Source of the DNA: Lycocorax pyrrhopterus obiensis
Lineage: Eukaryota; Chordata; Aves; Passeriformes; Paradisaeidae
Direction of reading: 5' to 3'
DNA: 64,000 bases
NCBI GenBank assembly: GCA_014706295.1
Contig: JACSVZ010000014.1
Span: forward strand, 73,318,435 to 73,382,434
Under the pieces are notes generated by a model. That model saw nothing but the letters and a program-made list of their open reading frames with translations, ran no database searches and was not told the DNA's origin. Each line of letters starts with the position of its first letter. Positions within the stretch are counted from its first letter, which is position 1. Of this stretch, positions 1 through 13,597 are shown piece after piece. The position numbers and the translations under genes are program-made.

Positions 1-3000
1 CCCCCACTGCTGTATGGAGAACATGTGTTGGATTTCCTCCTAGTAGGAAAAAATGTAGCTCCTTGACATCCTTGTTATCTTATCCTGATAATGTGCAGAA
101 TTTCTTCTTCCTGGAACAAGATGGGTATTGTTATTTATTGTTGCAGCATTATAGTATGTGGAGGGTTTTGTTGAAGCTCCTGTTCCCTAAATCAGGTTTC
201 TTAAATTGTACAAGGAACTGAGCTTTCTTTATTTAAAAAAAAAAAAAATATCTTTTTTAGCCTCATTATTTAGAAAACATGACCTGAGTGAATGGTGGAA
301 AATAATTAGGTACCAAAAGAAAGAAATTTCCTCAGTAAAGCTGACATTGCTTCTATTCAGCTTCCTTAATTCCAAATTACTACAAGAAAATGGTATTGAA
401 GGCTAAGGTATCCAAGAGGGTGATTGCAGAAGAGGGTTTTAATAGGTTTTTAATGTTCTACCCTGTTACCAGATGCCATTTCACCCCATAGGGGTTGTTC
501 TAGAACATTTACCATTAATAAATCTACTTTTTTCTGTTGACATTAAAACACACAAACACGTGTAACTTTCCATTTTTGTGTAATATGGGTAATAAGTTTA
601 CAAACGGTAATATGTAGTGTAAGATTCTTTCTAAAAGCCTATATTTGGTTGCTTTAAGTTTTCCTAAATTTCAGCAGTTGTAGCTGAGTTGTCTGTCCAA
701 GATATCCCTCCACAAAATGTCTCTGTGATGCTGCTGTGGCACTCAGGCACCTCTTGAGCTACGTGGGGGTTTTACGGAGGTGGTTTTTTTTATTAAATAC
801 CTGTGTTCAGCTGTGTTGTGTTTAAATCCCGTGTAGACACCCAGATTTCGTTGTGCAGAACCTTCTCATCCTTCCAGAGGAGTCTCTTTGACCCCACCTC
901 AGTCTTTGCAGCGTTTGTGAGTGACAATTTTTTGGTTGGTCCATGTTTGTGGGTTAGAAAGCCCTCAACAAACAGTGTATTATTTACTTTTGAGCAGCCT
1001 GTGAATTAAAAAAAAAAAGAGAGAAAAAATTATCACCTCAGTATGTTTATTTTCTGCTTTCTTCTTAATTTTCCCACTACCCAGATGGAAAACAGTGATG
1101 ATTTGTTCATGGTGTCAACTGGAAATGGCCCAGTTAACATTATTAACATCAAGCATAGGTTTGAAAGGTGGTAAAACCTTTGGGTTTGTTCTGTGCCTTA
1201 AAAATATGTTTAAAGAGAGCAAGAGCTGAAACAGGTAGTAATTTGTGTTCTGATGATTCTGACATCATGAATTAAGTCTCAGCTATGCCTGCCTAACTTT
1301 TAGCTACCAGTTCATGTTAATACAAGTACCGTGTTTGGGGGTTTTTTCTTTTCTTCTTTTATTTTTTTAACATAAAAATGTGGAGTCTGCAGCAGCTGTT
1401 CCTGACGTGAGATGAACTCCAGAGGTGCTCCAGCTGCCATAAATCAGGCTGCCTGTTCAAGAGGCTGAGTTAGGGTATTTATCTGTAGTAATAATCTCTT
1501 TTCTTAACAAAGAGGGTATTTTTTTTTATATACAGGCCTGATACTGGATTAGCTAAACTCTATAAACCAGTCACATAAAATAGGTGGTATATCCTGGTTT
1601 TGTCAGGAACTTCTTAGTACAGAAAAGTTACAGTAAAACTCAGTAATTCAAATTAGATTGGTCACAGTTTTCAGAATTTCAGGTTGAGGTCAAAGGAAAT
1701 ATTGCAAGAAATACACATGCATTTACATACTAGATTTATTAGTGACTAGAAGCCACCTTAGAAAATGTGTTCCAGCTTTATTAAATAGGGCCTGGAAAAT
1801 GCTGCAGTTGTTGAGATATTGCCAGGTAGCAGAAACTGAACTATTGTTTGTGGTGGTGTAAGCAGTTCTGCACAACCATTTCCTAAATAGGAGAAAAATT
1901 CTGTAAGGGAAGATTGTCTTTTTTTGGTAGTAATTTCTCTGTTGCACTTTTGCTAGGTAGGCAAACCATGGAGCTGTTGGAGCTGCAGAAGTAGAATTGT
2001 GTCCATTGGTGTCTTGTGGACAACACATTCCCTTGAACATTTTAACTCTTGTGCCATTGCTTGGTGCTTTACTTCACCCTGGGGTTTCTAATCCTTATTT
2101 AATTGTCTCTTAATTTTTTTTGGAGGTCATGGTGATGCCATTTAGTTCCTCTGGTTCTCTTCAGGGAAACTTCAGATGCCCCAAAACACAAAATACAGTT
2201 GGAGTTGTTAATCCTAAAGTGTGATTTCCATGGGAATAAAAAGGCTTAGCAAACCCTTACTGGTGCTGATTCAGAAATCACATTATATGGGGGTAGGAGT
2301 AGTGCTGAAACACTTGGTATTCTAGACTCTTTGTGAATTATTATAGAGCTGGTCATGAAAGAGAGTGAAGTTCAGTACAAAAAGAAAAAACAGTGACAGG
2401 ACAATGTTTTTAAAGTGCCATTGCTGATTTGTCTTGTTTTCCAGGGACCAACCTATAGTAAATTAAACTTGGAAATTTTCAAACGTATTTATTTATAAAG
2501 AATTAAAAATACAGGAGTTTCTTACAAGTTCTTTTCATGACACAGAAGATGTGTTCTAGAGCCTCCTCAAGTTTCCCCCCTAATTTTATCTGAAATTTGA
2601 GTGCTTCTTGCGTTTAGAGGTATTTCCTTAGTATGAAAGAGAAGGAGGTTTTGAACCTACTGCTCCTGGTAGTGCTGTGGCTCATGAACTCTGATAAGCA
2701 TTTGGCTGCTCCATAAAAAGGCATTTCCATATTGGTTAATTGCTTTTGAACAAATTGCCAGAATTGAGCTGTAATTCTGTTTTAAATAACGGGCACAGGA
2801 GCTGCTTTTGGTTGCCCCTTCCCCCATTCCCACGAACTACTGAAACATCATGACTTCCTCTACAGATCAGGAAAAACATTATTTAAACTATGATTTTTTA
2901 ATTAATTATTATTTTTAAATTTATTATTTTGATTTATTTAAACTTAAATAATATTCACACAGATGAGGTGACCACTCTAAACACCCTTGTTGGTGTTTGC

Positions 3001-5388
3001 CTGTGGTAAATAAGCCAAGGCACAGATTCTTCTTTTACCTGTGTTTTCCTTGTATAACTCACCATTCTAGAGCTGTGCTTTATGTCCCTTTGTTTGAGAG
3101 CTTAGTCCTGGCTTCTCTGAAGCTGTTTTAAGGTAAGTTAGCTGATGCTTTTATTTTATCCCATCATACAGTTTAGTGATGTAACAAACCACTTGTATCT
3201 TTATAAAAACAGTAAAAAAAGTCGCAAGTATTGCTTTCAAGCATGCTGAAATGTCAGGCTTCAAACTGGCTATCAGCCTTGACAAAATAGACACATTTTC
3301 TCCTCCTTTTCTCAACCCACTGTCACCATTGTAGTGGTGATCCTCCACTGTTCAATGATTTTGCTTTTAAAATACATGTTTCTTCTTTTTTTTTTCCTTA
3401 CCAACATGAATTCCTGACAAGCCAAGGCCTCTGCTTTAATTTTTAATCCCAGCCTGACAGACATTCAGATTCACTCCCTGTAACTGCACTAGAATCAAAT
3501 ATTATTGCAGATGTTTGATGAACCATAGAATTGGTTCAAGTCTCGTTTCCAGTTACTTGGTTTCTAAATGTTCTCTTTGGGGACCCAAGCAGTGCTGTCA
3601 ATATTCTTTGTTCCAGTTGCTCAGCAGTTTGCAGCTTAATATTGTCGAGGGGTTTTTGTACCGAGGCAGCTGCTGAAGTCAAAACTTGTTATGGAATGGA
3701 AGAAATTTAGAAATGGGCCCCATATCCAGTGTCAGACTGTGGAAAAGGTTTTTATTTTAATTTCTATGCTGGGTATTGACCGAAACCAACCAATATTGCT
3801 TGTATCTGTGGTGTTCTTGGTAGCTTTTTAATTAAGCAGCACCCCTCAAAATTAACCAGTTCATTATTATATCCAGAAAGTTAAATCTGCTGGCTAAAGT
3901 AGCTGACATTCTTTTCTGTATTTCAGTTTTTCCAGTGGGGTTTTCTTTCCCTTTTATTTCTGAAGATATACAATCAGCACATGCTGTGTCACTGTAGTAC
4001 TTTTATTTTTGTAGATGCAAAGTGAAATGCTGAACTATGTTGAGTAATTCATGTGCCGTGGTACTTTTGTATTGTGTGCTGGAACCAAGCTTTCATTTGC
4101 TGATTAATATAAAACCCCTTTTTTCTTATTAAGTTGCACTGTGTCTGTACATGGCCCTCAAACACTGCTCCCAGCACGAAGTCTAATACATAAAAATTTG
4201 CAAATTCATTGCTCTCCAGCAAAATCTGATTTCCTGTACTTAGCAAAATTCTTGGGAATTTCAGGAGGATGGGGGAAAAAACAAGGACCTAAATTGTCAG
4301 GGCCTGGTTTGTAAGTCTGCTACTTCAGTGCCACTATATTGGAGATTAGGAGAGTGTGCTGCAAGGTTGTTCAGGATTTGGAGTATTTAGAAAAACCTGC
4401 AGTTTAAACTCCCAGAATAATTGATCAAGACCCAAGATAGTATTTTCCACAGGATGATGTATAGTTCCCCTCACAAAAAATCAGTGTCACTGCACCTGAG
4501 GTTGCATTTTCAGGTGATTATTGAAAATGTAGTTTTTGGAGATAGTTTTAGGGAACCTTTTCCTAATTTTTTTTAGTTATTATTTTTTTGCCTCCAATAC
4601 AGATAGCATTGATTGCTGGGTTGCACTGCAGTGAAACTGGAATTATGTCTGCAAGATGTATAAACATACATATAAACATATCTGATGAATGCAGGCATTG
4701 CAGTCCTTATGTCTCACAGCAGAACTGTCCCTAATTCCCGTTTTCAATTGGTGAAATAATGTCAGGCCCAGCCATATCTTTCAGCAGCACTGGTGTTGAA
4801 AGCAATCCCATGTTCCAGAATTTGTTTTATATTGCTGCTCCTCACAGAGACTGAAGGAGGAGGAGGGTATTTAAGCCTGCAACTGTGTGGTGGATGGGAA
4901 CAGGAACTGCTTGAATGTTGACCTGCTGGAATGTGAAACTGAAGATGGAAAATTCACTGTTGCGAGCTTGGGGTAGTGAGTGTGGGATCAAAACCATTTC
5001 TAGATCAAGGTGGCTCAGACATTCAGGAATAGCTCATGAGCCTCCAGCTCTGCATGTTTATACCACTGAGAAACTGGGATTCCCCAGATCAAAGGGGAGA
5101 TTTTCTGGAGATAATTGATATTTTAAGGTAATTAACATTGTGGTTATCTGCTTGCACACCCATCATTTGCTTCCCCCCCGCCGTGCTGTCTTGACAGCAA
5201 GACGTGAAATCCCCAGCCAGCCCAGCTCTGCAGGAGCAAACACTGCAGGTCCTCACCCTGTTTGCTCTGACTCCTGGGTTTGTCCTCCTCCTACCACGTA
5301 TTTGAACAGAGCTCTTGGGTAAACTGTGCTGTCCTCTCTTTTTTTCCCCCTACCAACTGCTATTCCCTGGCAGGCTCCCAGCATCCGC

Positions 5389-5470
5389 TTCCTCCTGCGC
5401 GGCTGCGGCAGCATCGGATCCCTGCGGAAATCCTGCGGCCAGCCCCGCTTCCTCTGGACACGGATCCAGC
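5389..5470. promoter_or_regulatory. Small CpG-rich patch, possible regulatory element
   Basis: About nine CpG dinucleotides occur within roughly 80 bp (for example in GCGCGG and CTGCGGC), whereas the flanking kilobases are almost free of CpG. Several frames on both strands stay open here simply because stop codons are rare in GC-rich DNA, so I do not call a gene. It could be a small enhancer or an alternative promoter. No TATA box or other core promoter motif convinced me. Confidence 0.25.
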
Positions 5471-6460
5471 TCCTCTCTTTCCCCAGCTCTGCCATCCTTG
5501 CACCGAGCAGCTTCACATCTCCACATCCCCCAACAGCTCCCTTGGCTCTCCCCTGGTTGTGGATCCCTGCTGAACTCTTGGCCATCGCCCTCCCATCCTT
5601 CTCCCTGTATAATCTCACTGATGTCTTACAAATGGTAAAATAAGAGCACAGTAACACACAGTGTGACCTTTCCCCTCCTTTGGTTTGCCTTCTTCCCTCT
5701 CCCTGCTCAATTCTGTTCCGTCACAGGTTCAGGAAGGGGTTGTAGCTCTCCTGCTGCTTGTTCCACTTGTTCAGCTTCCTTTTCTTGCATTCTTTGCATA
5801 GTTCTTCACCTTTCTCTATTAATTGCTATTCCCCCTTGATTTATAACTAAAGGTTTTTAATCCTTCTTTTCTCTAAGAACGCACACACACAAAATATTCT
5901 GATTTCCTTTTCCTTGAGCCACATCACTGTCTGTCATCAGCTTTTCACCCCTCACTGTGTGTGTTTGGGGTACCCCTCCGTCACAGGTGTGAGGGGCCTT
6001 CTCCAACCCAGATTCTACCTGTTCTGTTCAGGTGAAAAGTCTGATCCATTCTTGACTGGATTCAGCCCATCCTTCCTTCAGTGCCACTGATGGCTTGGCT
6101 GTGTGTTCACCTCCTGACTTGCCAGATGTTCCTACAGTGTTTCCTACAGTGACTTTTCCTCATCTTTTAACCTCTCTCATCTTTCTGCCTGTTTTCCTCT
6201 GGGTACATTCACTCTTTGGTCAGTTCCAAACACAAACACAGCTACTGTCTTCATGACTATTCACGTCCTCAAAAATTTATTTTCTCCAAATTAGCATCCT
6301 AGCCTTTCTCTTGCACCTTTGCTTTTGAAGGAAATAGGATAATTAAGGTTTTTGTTGCTTGACTGCGCGGCCCTCAGGCTTTTAAACTTGATATCTCCTT
6401 TCCCTTGTTCTTACCATAGCCAGGAATCCTTTGAGATCTGCAGGTATTTCCCAGTCACTG

Positions 6461-6490
6461 TATATATATATATATTTTTTTTTTTTTTTT
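6461..6490. repeat. (TA)n followed by poly-T
   Basis: A run of seven TA units is followed directly by a T run of about 17. This is a simple microsatellite-type tract. Confidence 0.9.
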
Positions 6491-7697
6491 AATTCCAGTC
6501 TTCTCTAGTGTTTCTGTGGAGCTGAAATTACTGTGTCTGTTCTTGACCAATATATTGATTATGGAATTGTGCTTTTCTCTGGCCCTCAACAATTTGGGGT
6601 TGCTGTACCACACTCTATAGAAATCCTGCTTCTAACTTGGTACTCACTTTCCTTGCATTTTCCACTGCAGGTTGTTGATTCTATGCTTCAGAGATCACAC
6701 TCTACTGTTACCAGTTACTAATAAAAAGTTAATAACCTGTCATAATACTAATTTTGCCCTTTCTGCATAGATTTTCAAACCATCATTCCAGTCTTGTGCC
6801 TTTCCTTTCTGTTGAAGAGAAGCTATCTCAGTATTCTCAGACTTTACTTGTCACCATTCTCCAGATTAATCCTTGAACTTGACTTTAGTGTCTTAATTGG
6901 GGTTTTTTGTTTGTTTTCAATATTTTTTATACGTTAAAAGTCAGGGAAGTGCACTGTTAATATGATTTGTCTGGCTGCCTGTGTGGTGGTCAGTATTTTC
7001 TCTTTCTTTCCTTGATTTGTCCTGTTTCTCTGTGTCCGTCTGTTTGTAGTCCTGGATGTTCTGGTAGCTGAAATATTCAGGGTATTTATCTGACATTTAT
7101 CCCTTGTCTTGGGAAGACCAATTAGGGATTTCTTCAGAAACAGTCCTGCTTAGAGTCATTAAGAAGAATATATTCAGTTTGGTGCAATGTAGTCCTCATT
7201 ATATTTGCCAGAGCAAAAAACAATTCTGGTCTTAACATGACATGAGGATGTCTTAACTTGCAGAGCTTGGATAACCTCTTTTCCCAGAATTTCCCATGTG
7301 AGGAGGATCTGTTCCACATCAGCCTCTGAGCTGTGCCCCTCTACCCTGGGGACAAGCCTTGTACAGACACCTCAACCTTCCCTCCCATCAATCTTAAGAA
7401 AAATGTTCATTTTGCTCTCTTTGCTTTGTAAATATCAGTTACCAAATAAGTCAATAGCAAGACCAAGACCATTGCACATACCTGTAAGTAATAAAAGCTC
7501 TGTTTATATTTAAACCAGAGGAGTACAGACCATTTGCAGTTTTTGCAGAAAAGGTTGTGTTTTTCTGGATATTCATAGTTCTGTTACTTGCAAATATTCA
7601 GGCCTTGTAAGTGATAGTGTCATAGGTAGTAAATGGGGAGGAAAAAAACCCGGTTTCCTCAAAGGAAGGATTTTGGAGTTCATTGTCGCAGCTCCTT

Positions 7698-7858
7698 AGA
7701 ATCACAGAATCCTGGAATGGTTTGGGTGGGAGCGACCCTAAAGCCCATCCAGTGCCACCCCTGCCATGGGCAGGGACACCTCCCACTGTCCCAGGCTGCT
7801 CCAAGCCCCATCCAGCCTGGCCTTGGACACTGCCAGGGATCCAGGGGCAGCCACAGCT
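7698..7858 (-). mobile_element. CR1 LINE 3'-end fragment
   Basis: The + strand starts with AGAATCACAGAATCCTGG, the reverse complement of the CR1 terminal 8-bp repeat (ATTCTGTG type). It continues through GAATGGTTTGGGTGGGAGCG, CCATGGGCAGGGACACCT and GGCTGCTCCAAGCCCCATCC, the usual reverse complement of the CR1 3' untranslated region. The element therefore lies on the minus strand, with its 3' end at the low coordinate. About 160 bp is kept and it is truncated at its 5' side, as is usual for CR1. It does not code for protein. Confidence 0.93.
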
Positions 7859-10800
7859 TAGGCTGGAGAGTGAATAAGACCTTATGACCAAATACTGTAC
7901 ATGGAAAATGTTTAAACCAGGAAGCTGAATTAAAATAGATCAGAGGAGTCAAAGACATGCCCCATTATATTACTATGTTTTTTGACAAAAATCACTGAAT
8001 TCCCAAATAGCAATGTAACTTGAGTTTGGAGAATTTTAGCTATTCCTTAGTATGTTTTTTGTGTAAGGAACTTGCTTACCAATTCATTGCTGTGTGCTCA
8101 AATATGGTAATGGAATTGATCTGGAATTTTACATTGATATCTGTTCATGATTTAGCAACTTTTCTTAATAGTGTCAAGTAGTCTGATTTCTCAAGGAAGT
8201 TTTGTTAATGTCATTAACAACATTATAGAATACAAAGGATGCTATTAAATGTATTAGGATTTTTTCCCCTGAAACTGGTTGCATTTGTGTTCAGCAGCCT
8301 TCTCTCAGTTCGTTCTTTGCAGCTTCAAGTGCCCTGGGTATGAATCCATTGCTCTGACTGTAGAGGGGCAAACTGGTTTTCTCCTTTTTTTTTTTTTTCC
8401 TCTGAGTCTCTGCCTGACACTTTTGTACCAATTCTGCCAGTTTTATACGTATTCCATGCAGAGGAATTGAGGTGATTCCTTATCTCCCAAGGGTGCAAAC
8501 CTGTAACCAACCAACCTATAATGTCCCTCTTCAAGTGCAACTTCAGTGCATCCCAAACTCTGAAGAGGTTCCACAAAACCTTAACATTATTAGTTTAATA
8601 ATCCTTTCCAGCAGGGATATTGGCAGGAAGAGTAATCCCCCTTGCTTAGAAAAGAGAAGCTGGAAAGCCTATTTTTTTAAGTTTATACTTGAAATTCCTC
8701 AAGCAGTTCAAAATATCAAAGAGAAATTAAAAAGAAAACCTTAAACATGAAGAAGCGAGAGTGTGTGCATCTCTTCCTCTCTCATCTGAAAGAGAAAAAG
8801 AGTTCTCAGAATTGGATCTGGATAGATCTGAGGAAGAAATTCAGGAAGGATTATTCCCCTTGGGTGCACATGTTTGTTTTTTAAAACAATGATTGAGTTA
8901 TTTTAATACTCTGGATGTTCATCCTCATGTACAGTACAGGAAAAATAGAATAAACAAAGGAGAAAATATTTTCCACTCAGCATCATTAAAAAAAAAGAGC
9001 CATTGCCCTCTCTATGTAGATTTGGAAGAGTTTGTCTGAGTAAAATAGGAACACGGTAATAATAGAAAATCCAAACTTTTAAATAATAATAATGGTAATG
9101 ATAAAAAAGGTAGATAAGATTGTTTGAACATAGCTTTAACCTCCTCAGTTACACATGATACAGCCTGAAAGTAAACTTTCAGAGCTTCAGCTGTGAAGAT
9201 TAGATCTCAGGTATTATCTTATTATCAGTGTATTTTACATGAGGCATTTTTAGATTTTCCTACTCTGTGGGCATTGCTTTCTGTCTCTTTCCCACCCAAA
9301 GGAGAGACCCACCTGAGTAGCAACAAAAGTTTCCTGTTGCTACACTGGAGAGGGAAATAAACTTCTATTTGTTCTAATATAATTCTAATTACTGTTCTGC
9401 CACAGAAGAAAAAACAGTGGTAAAGCTACATTATACAGGAACTTATAAAGTCCTCTGAGAACCTATTTCTGGCATTGCCAATGACACAGAATTTTCCAGT
9501 TTCAAAGTCAGTCTCTTCGGTGTGTGTGACTGATTTCTTCCATAACTCGCCATCAGACTTTTAAGTATCAGAATCACTGTGTTTCATATATTGCAGAAAT
9601 TATATTTGTCAGGCAGCATACAGAATAAAGAACAGGTATGATTGCACTTACAACATTTATTTAATCAAAGAATGTGGAAATAAGTTCAGACAGTAAACAC
9701 AGACAGTGAATGTTGTTCCTGGTCTTTTCAAGTAGTCTGGGTATAAGAGTTTCACTAAGTTCTTGAAATGGCAAAACAGTAAATGTTAAAAGCCATAAAA
9801 GAGAGCACTCAGAAGTTGTTGAGTGGTTTTCAGGTCTTGTGTATTTTGATGAACTCCTTTTCCATCAGCTGGTTCAGAGGTAGAGGGAGGACTTCCACTG
9901 GTTTCCTTTTATTCCTTCCCTTACAGTACAGAAGGAAAGGATAGCCTTGTAGTTATTTATACATCTTTATCTCCGCATGGGAGTCAAGTGGGGAGGACTG
10001 AGGAAAATGCCCACCTTTGAGGTAGAATTCTGTATGAAGATAATTTCTCTGCCTCAGGTTCTTATCTGTAAACTGGGCATAACTGTCCTTTTCTCAGATC
10101 TCCTATCTCTGTTTAAAGCATAAATTATTTGTAGTAAGAATTACCTCCTTCTTTTTCTTTATGCAATGTCCCCCATAATCAATTATGATTTGCCTCAGTC
10201 TTTTTCTTTTATCAAAGTGCAAATGGTAGGTGATAATAGGCATGAGGAGCTCATTGCAAATTAAAAAAAAGCCTTAAGACAGGCTGAAATTTATTTGCAC
10301 CTGCAGGCAAAGGTTATACAAAGTGTAGATGTTTTGGGGCATATTTTCAGATGTGTGTATTTGTGTCTGGAAGTGAGAAGTGAGGAGTGGCAGTCAGTCC
10401 ATAGCTCAAACAATGCTTATTTTATTCAAGTTTCACTTATTTCTTTACACAGCCACTGTCAGCTGGCAGATTTAAAGCCTCTCAGATTTTCATTCCCAAG
10501 TGAAAGAAGCTAAATAAACTGCATAATTCAGGCATGAGCCAAGGAAAGGATACTGGTGTGCCAGCAGGGAGGGATGGAGAGTCTGTGCAATCTTGTCTAA
10601 ATTGTTACAACAATGGAGGACTCCAGTTAGGATTGAAGTGGGTGACCAGCACAAAACTTCAGGTGTGTTTTTTCAGCACATTAAAGAACTTCTCCAGAAC
10701 AGCTAGTTGGAGAGCCAACATTTTTCTCAATTTAATATTAAATACCTATCTGAATTTAATTTCTGATGGAATGGCTGAGCCACCAATTTGATAATAATTG

Positions 10801-13597
10801 CAATATAATTAAATTCAACATCCTAGGGGGAGATAGAGAACCAAGAGGCAGCACAGAGGAGACTAAGCTTCAGAGGAAGTAAAATCAGATAGTTAATCAC
10901 AGAGACACTGAGGTTAAAAGTGAAAAGGATCTAGTGGAAGCATGGTCTGAGAAGAAACCAGCAGTTTCTTAGAGGTCACTGTTCCACTGAGCAACAAGGA
11001 CACGTAAGATGAGATGCTCAACCAGTAAAGTGTAAATGCTCTTCAAAGAAAAACACAGGGAAGTCTGAAATATTTACATGAGGTGAATAGTAAGGAATGT
11101 AACTTCAGCGAGGAGTGTTCAAGGGAAAATGAGAAGGGAAAAGAGAACTAGAACAATGTTCTAAGTTTTTTAGAAACAGCCTAGAAAATAAACCATCTGT
11201 TCTTTAACAATCAGTGAAGTGCTGCACTGTCAGAGCAGGTGTAACCACAGGGCAGAGGGTCTGGACCATGGCAGGTTCATTAGGATATTTTGCCCTGACT
11301 GGTGCCACCACACAGGGTCACAGCTGTTCCAAGCACGCTGGGGGCAGTGGGAGCATCTCCATTCTTCCCAGGGCAAAAGAAGGAAAGAGGCAGAGAAAAT
11401 GGGGCTCTGGGCACAGCGGATAATTTTTTTCTCAACGTGGGTAGGAACATAACTTTAAAAGAGGCCTTACCTGAAAAACTGCCTGGCAATAATAAGCCCA
11501 TGACCTCTTTTGGTGAGTGAGTTCTGTGTGTAATAATCCTGACTTCTTGGAAACAGCACTTAAGTGCTGAATAATTCTCAATTTTAACAATATAACTGTA
11601 ACCTCTGGCTACTGGATCTTGTGATGCTTCAGTAAGGCTGGTGAGCCCTTTATGATCAAAGATTTTCATGGATTTGAGTGCCTATATCCACAGATGGAAT
11701 AATTTCAAGCAAACTCTGTTAGGAAGTGGCTGTTGAGTATCATAAATATTCAGTTCAGAACTTGAGTGGTTCAGCATCTTACACACTTCTTAAAATTGTC
11801 CTTGAAAAACTCCAGTATTCCCAGAGCTGAGTGGAATGTTTTAATTGTTGGCATAGTGCTGTTTGGTCTGCACTCCTACCACTGAAATGTGTAATCCTGC
11901 TTATTTATAAACAATATATATTAATATAATTGCTATATAAATTAATATATGCGGAAAATAATTGTTTTAAAGTTTGACAAAACACACCATCTGTAAAAAA
12001 CACTCCTTAATTGTTCACCTGATGTGTAAATCTAGGGCTCAAACTAACCAGCCTTTCTGACACAAACCTCTTGTATTTAACATTTTTGTGTTGTATTTGT
12101 GCGATATATTTTTCACCTTTTTGCAAAATGTATTTCTGAAACTGGAATTTGAGGGAGTTCTCTCCTTAGTTATAAAAAAACCCTGTATCTCTCAGTTTCA
12201 AATTATTTATGATGATACAGGATAATAAGCTTGTGTAAGGCTTGCACAATAAACAGGGTGGGAATCAATATGGAAAATTTTATAAACTCATAATGAAAAA
12301 TGTGTGTTAGGGCCTCATCTGGCTTCTGTGTGCAATAATGGTCACTGCAACCACCAGAGATTTTCTTCCTTCCAACCCCTTGCCTTTACTCTTATGATGA
12401 AAGTGCATTTTGGGCCATACAGAACCACCTTTGGTTTGGGATTGCTTTCCAGAAAGGATTCTGAACAATTATTTCAAATGGAAGATTTGTTATGGGAAAT
12501 ATTTGCACAATGAGCTGGATTTATAATATTAGATGTTACTGAATTTCTTTTTTTAAAAATGAAGAGTAATTGTGATGCTTGTAGGCTGGGTGGGTAATTG
12601 GATTTTGAATGGTGAGGGAGGAGGTTAATGTTCTCAAAACTCTGCGTGCAGTGCCTGTTGCTGGTGGTGGCTCAGCTCATTAAATTATTGCTGTTGGAGG
12701 GCTGGGGTGTGCTCAGGGTTGGAGCTGCTTGTGTACACACAATGGGAAGCTCTTCAGTGGAGAGCTGCACTCACAGAAGGCGTGGAAAGGTTCTGAACCA
12801 GAGCACAACTAAATAACCTTAGCATGAGATTCATTTTTAATGTAGGAAAACAAGTTTTATAGCTTTACTGTGACACAGTTTTTCATTTAACCCCTTCACT
12901 GATGAGTTGCTTGTTCCAACAGTTGGTACCCCTTGAAACCTATCTTCTATAAAGATGAAATACAATAATATTTTCAGTCATCCCATGACGCGCTGACTCC
13001 TGTGTAGCAAAGCCCCGACTTTTCTTCACTATCCAAAGTAGTGTCTGATCATTTTGTTTTCATGTGAAAATGTCCTTGTTTTAAGACATTTTTATGTTTT
13101 AAAATACTCTCTTGTATTTGATACTTGCAGCTGTCTTTCAGTGGAAAAGAAATGGTGATATATCTAGTCAGTGAAAAGACTTTTTTTGTTTTCCTTTAAG
13201 GTAGTACAAATGCACAACCCCCCTTGCATAAAGTAATATTTAATGGCAACTGCAGGTAGTGTCTTCAAGACTGAGATTTTTCGAGAATAAAGGTGAAGTG
13301 ATGCAGCGAGAGCGAAGAGAAAGTGGGCAAATATCTCTGAGTACTGAAGTTTGGATCATTTATGGGAAATTGTAATTCAGTACAAGCTCGAGTACCGTAG
13401 TTCACAGCATTGTATAGCAGGAATTTTTGCTATAGTTTTACCCACAGTACAGTAATTTTAGTGTTTGGGGTTTGTTTGGTTGATTGGGGATTTTTTTCCC
13501 TATAACATGACCAGGCATCATTTTGTGTTTTGTGTTTCTATTTTTGAGAAACAAGTAACTATTTCATTAGAGTTTATTTTCTGTTGTTATGTAAAAT
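7859..13597. other. Non-coding, presumed SSBP2 intron
   Basis: Nothing recognisable as a gene. Simple T runs (about 8384-8398), AT-rich stretches such as 11910-11960, and ordinary chance frames below 130 codons. No splice-flanked reading frame resembling SSBP2's N-terminal exons was seen. Confidence 0.6.

Larger units (their letters stand above)
1..7697. other. Non-coding, presumed SSBP2 intron (first segment)
   Basis: No exon recognised. The sequence is AT-rich, with frequent stops in all frames and only short chance reading frames. It contains the CpG-rich patch at 5389-5470 and a (TA)n/T run at 6461-6490, listed separately. The + strand is pyrimidine-rich over about 5640-6470. It is called intron only by inference: the first visible exon downstream starts in the middle of the protein. 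A nested non-coding gene cannot be excluded. Confidence 0.6.

Noticed and set aside
5253..5657. 134-codon minus frame and three overlapping + frames
   Set aside because: All frames open together in a GC-rich stretch; no family resemblance.
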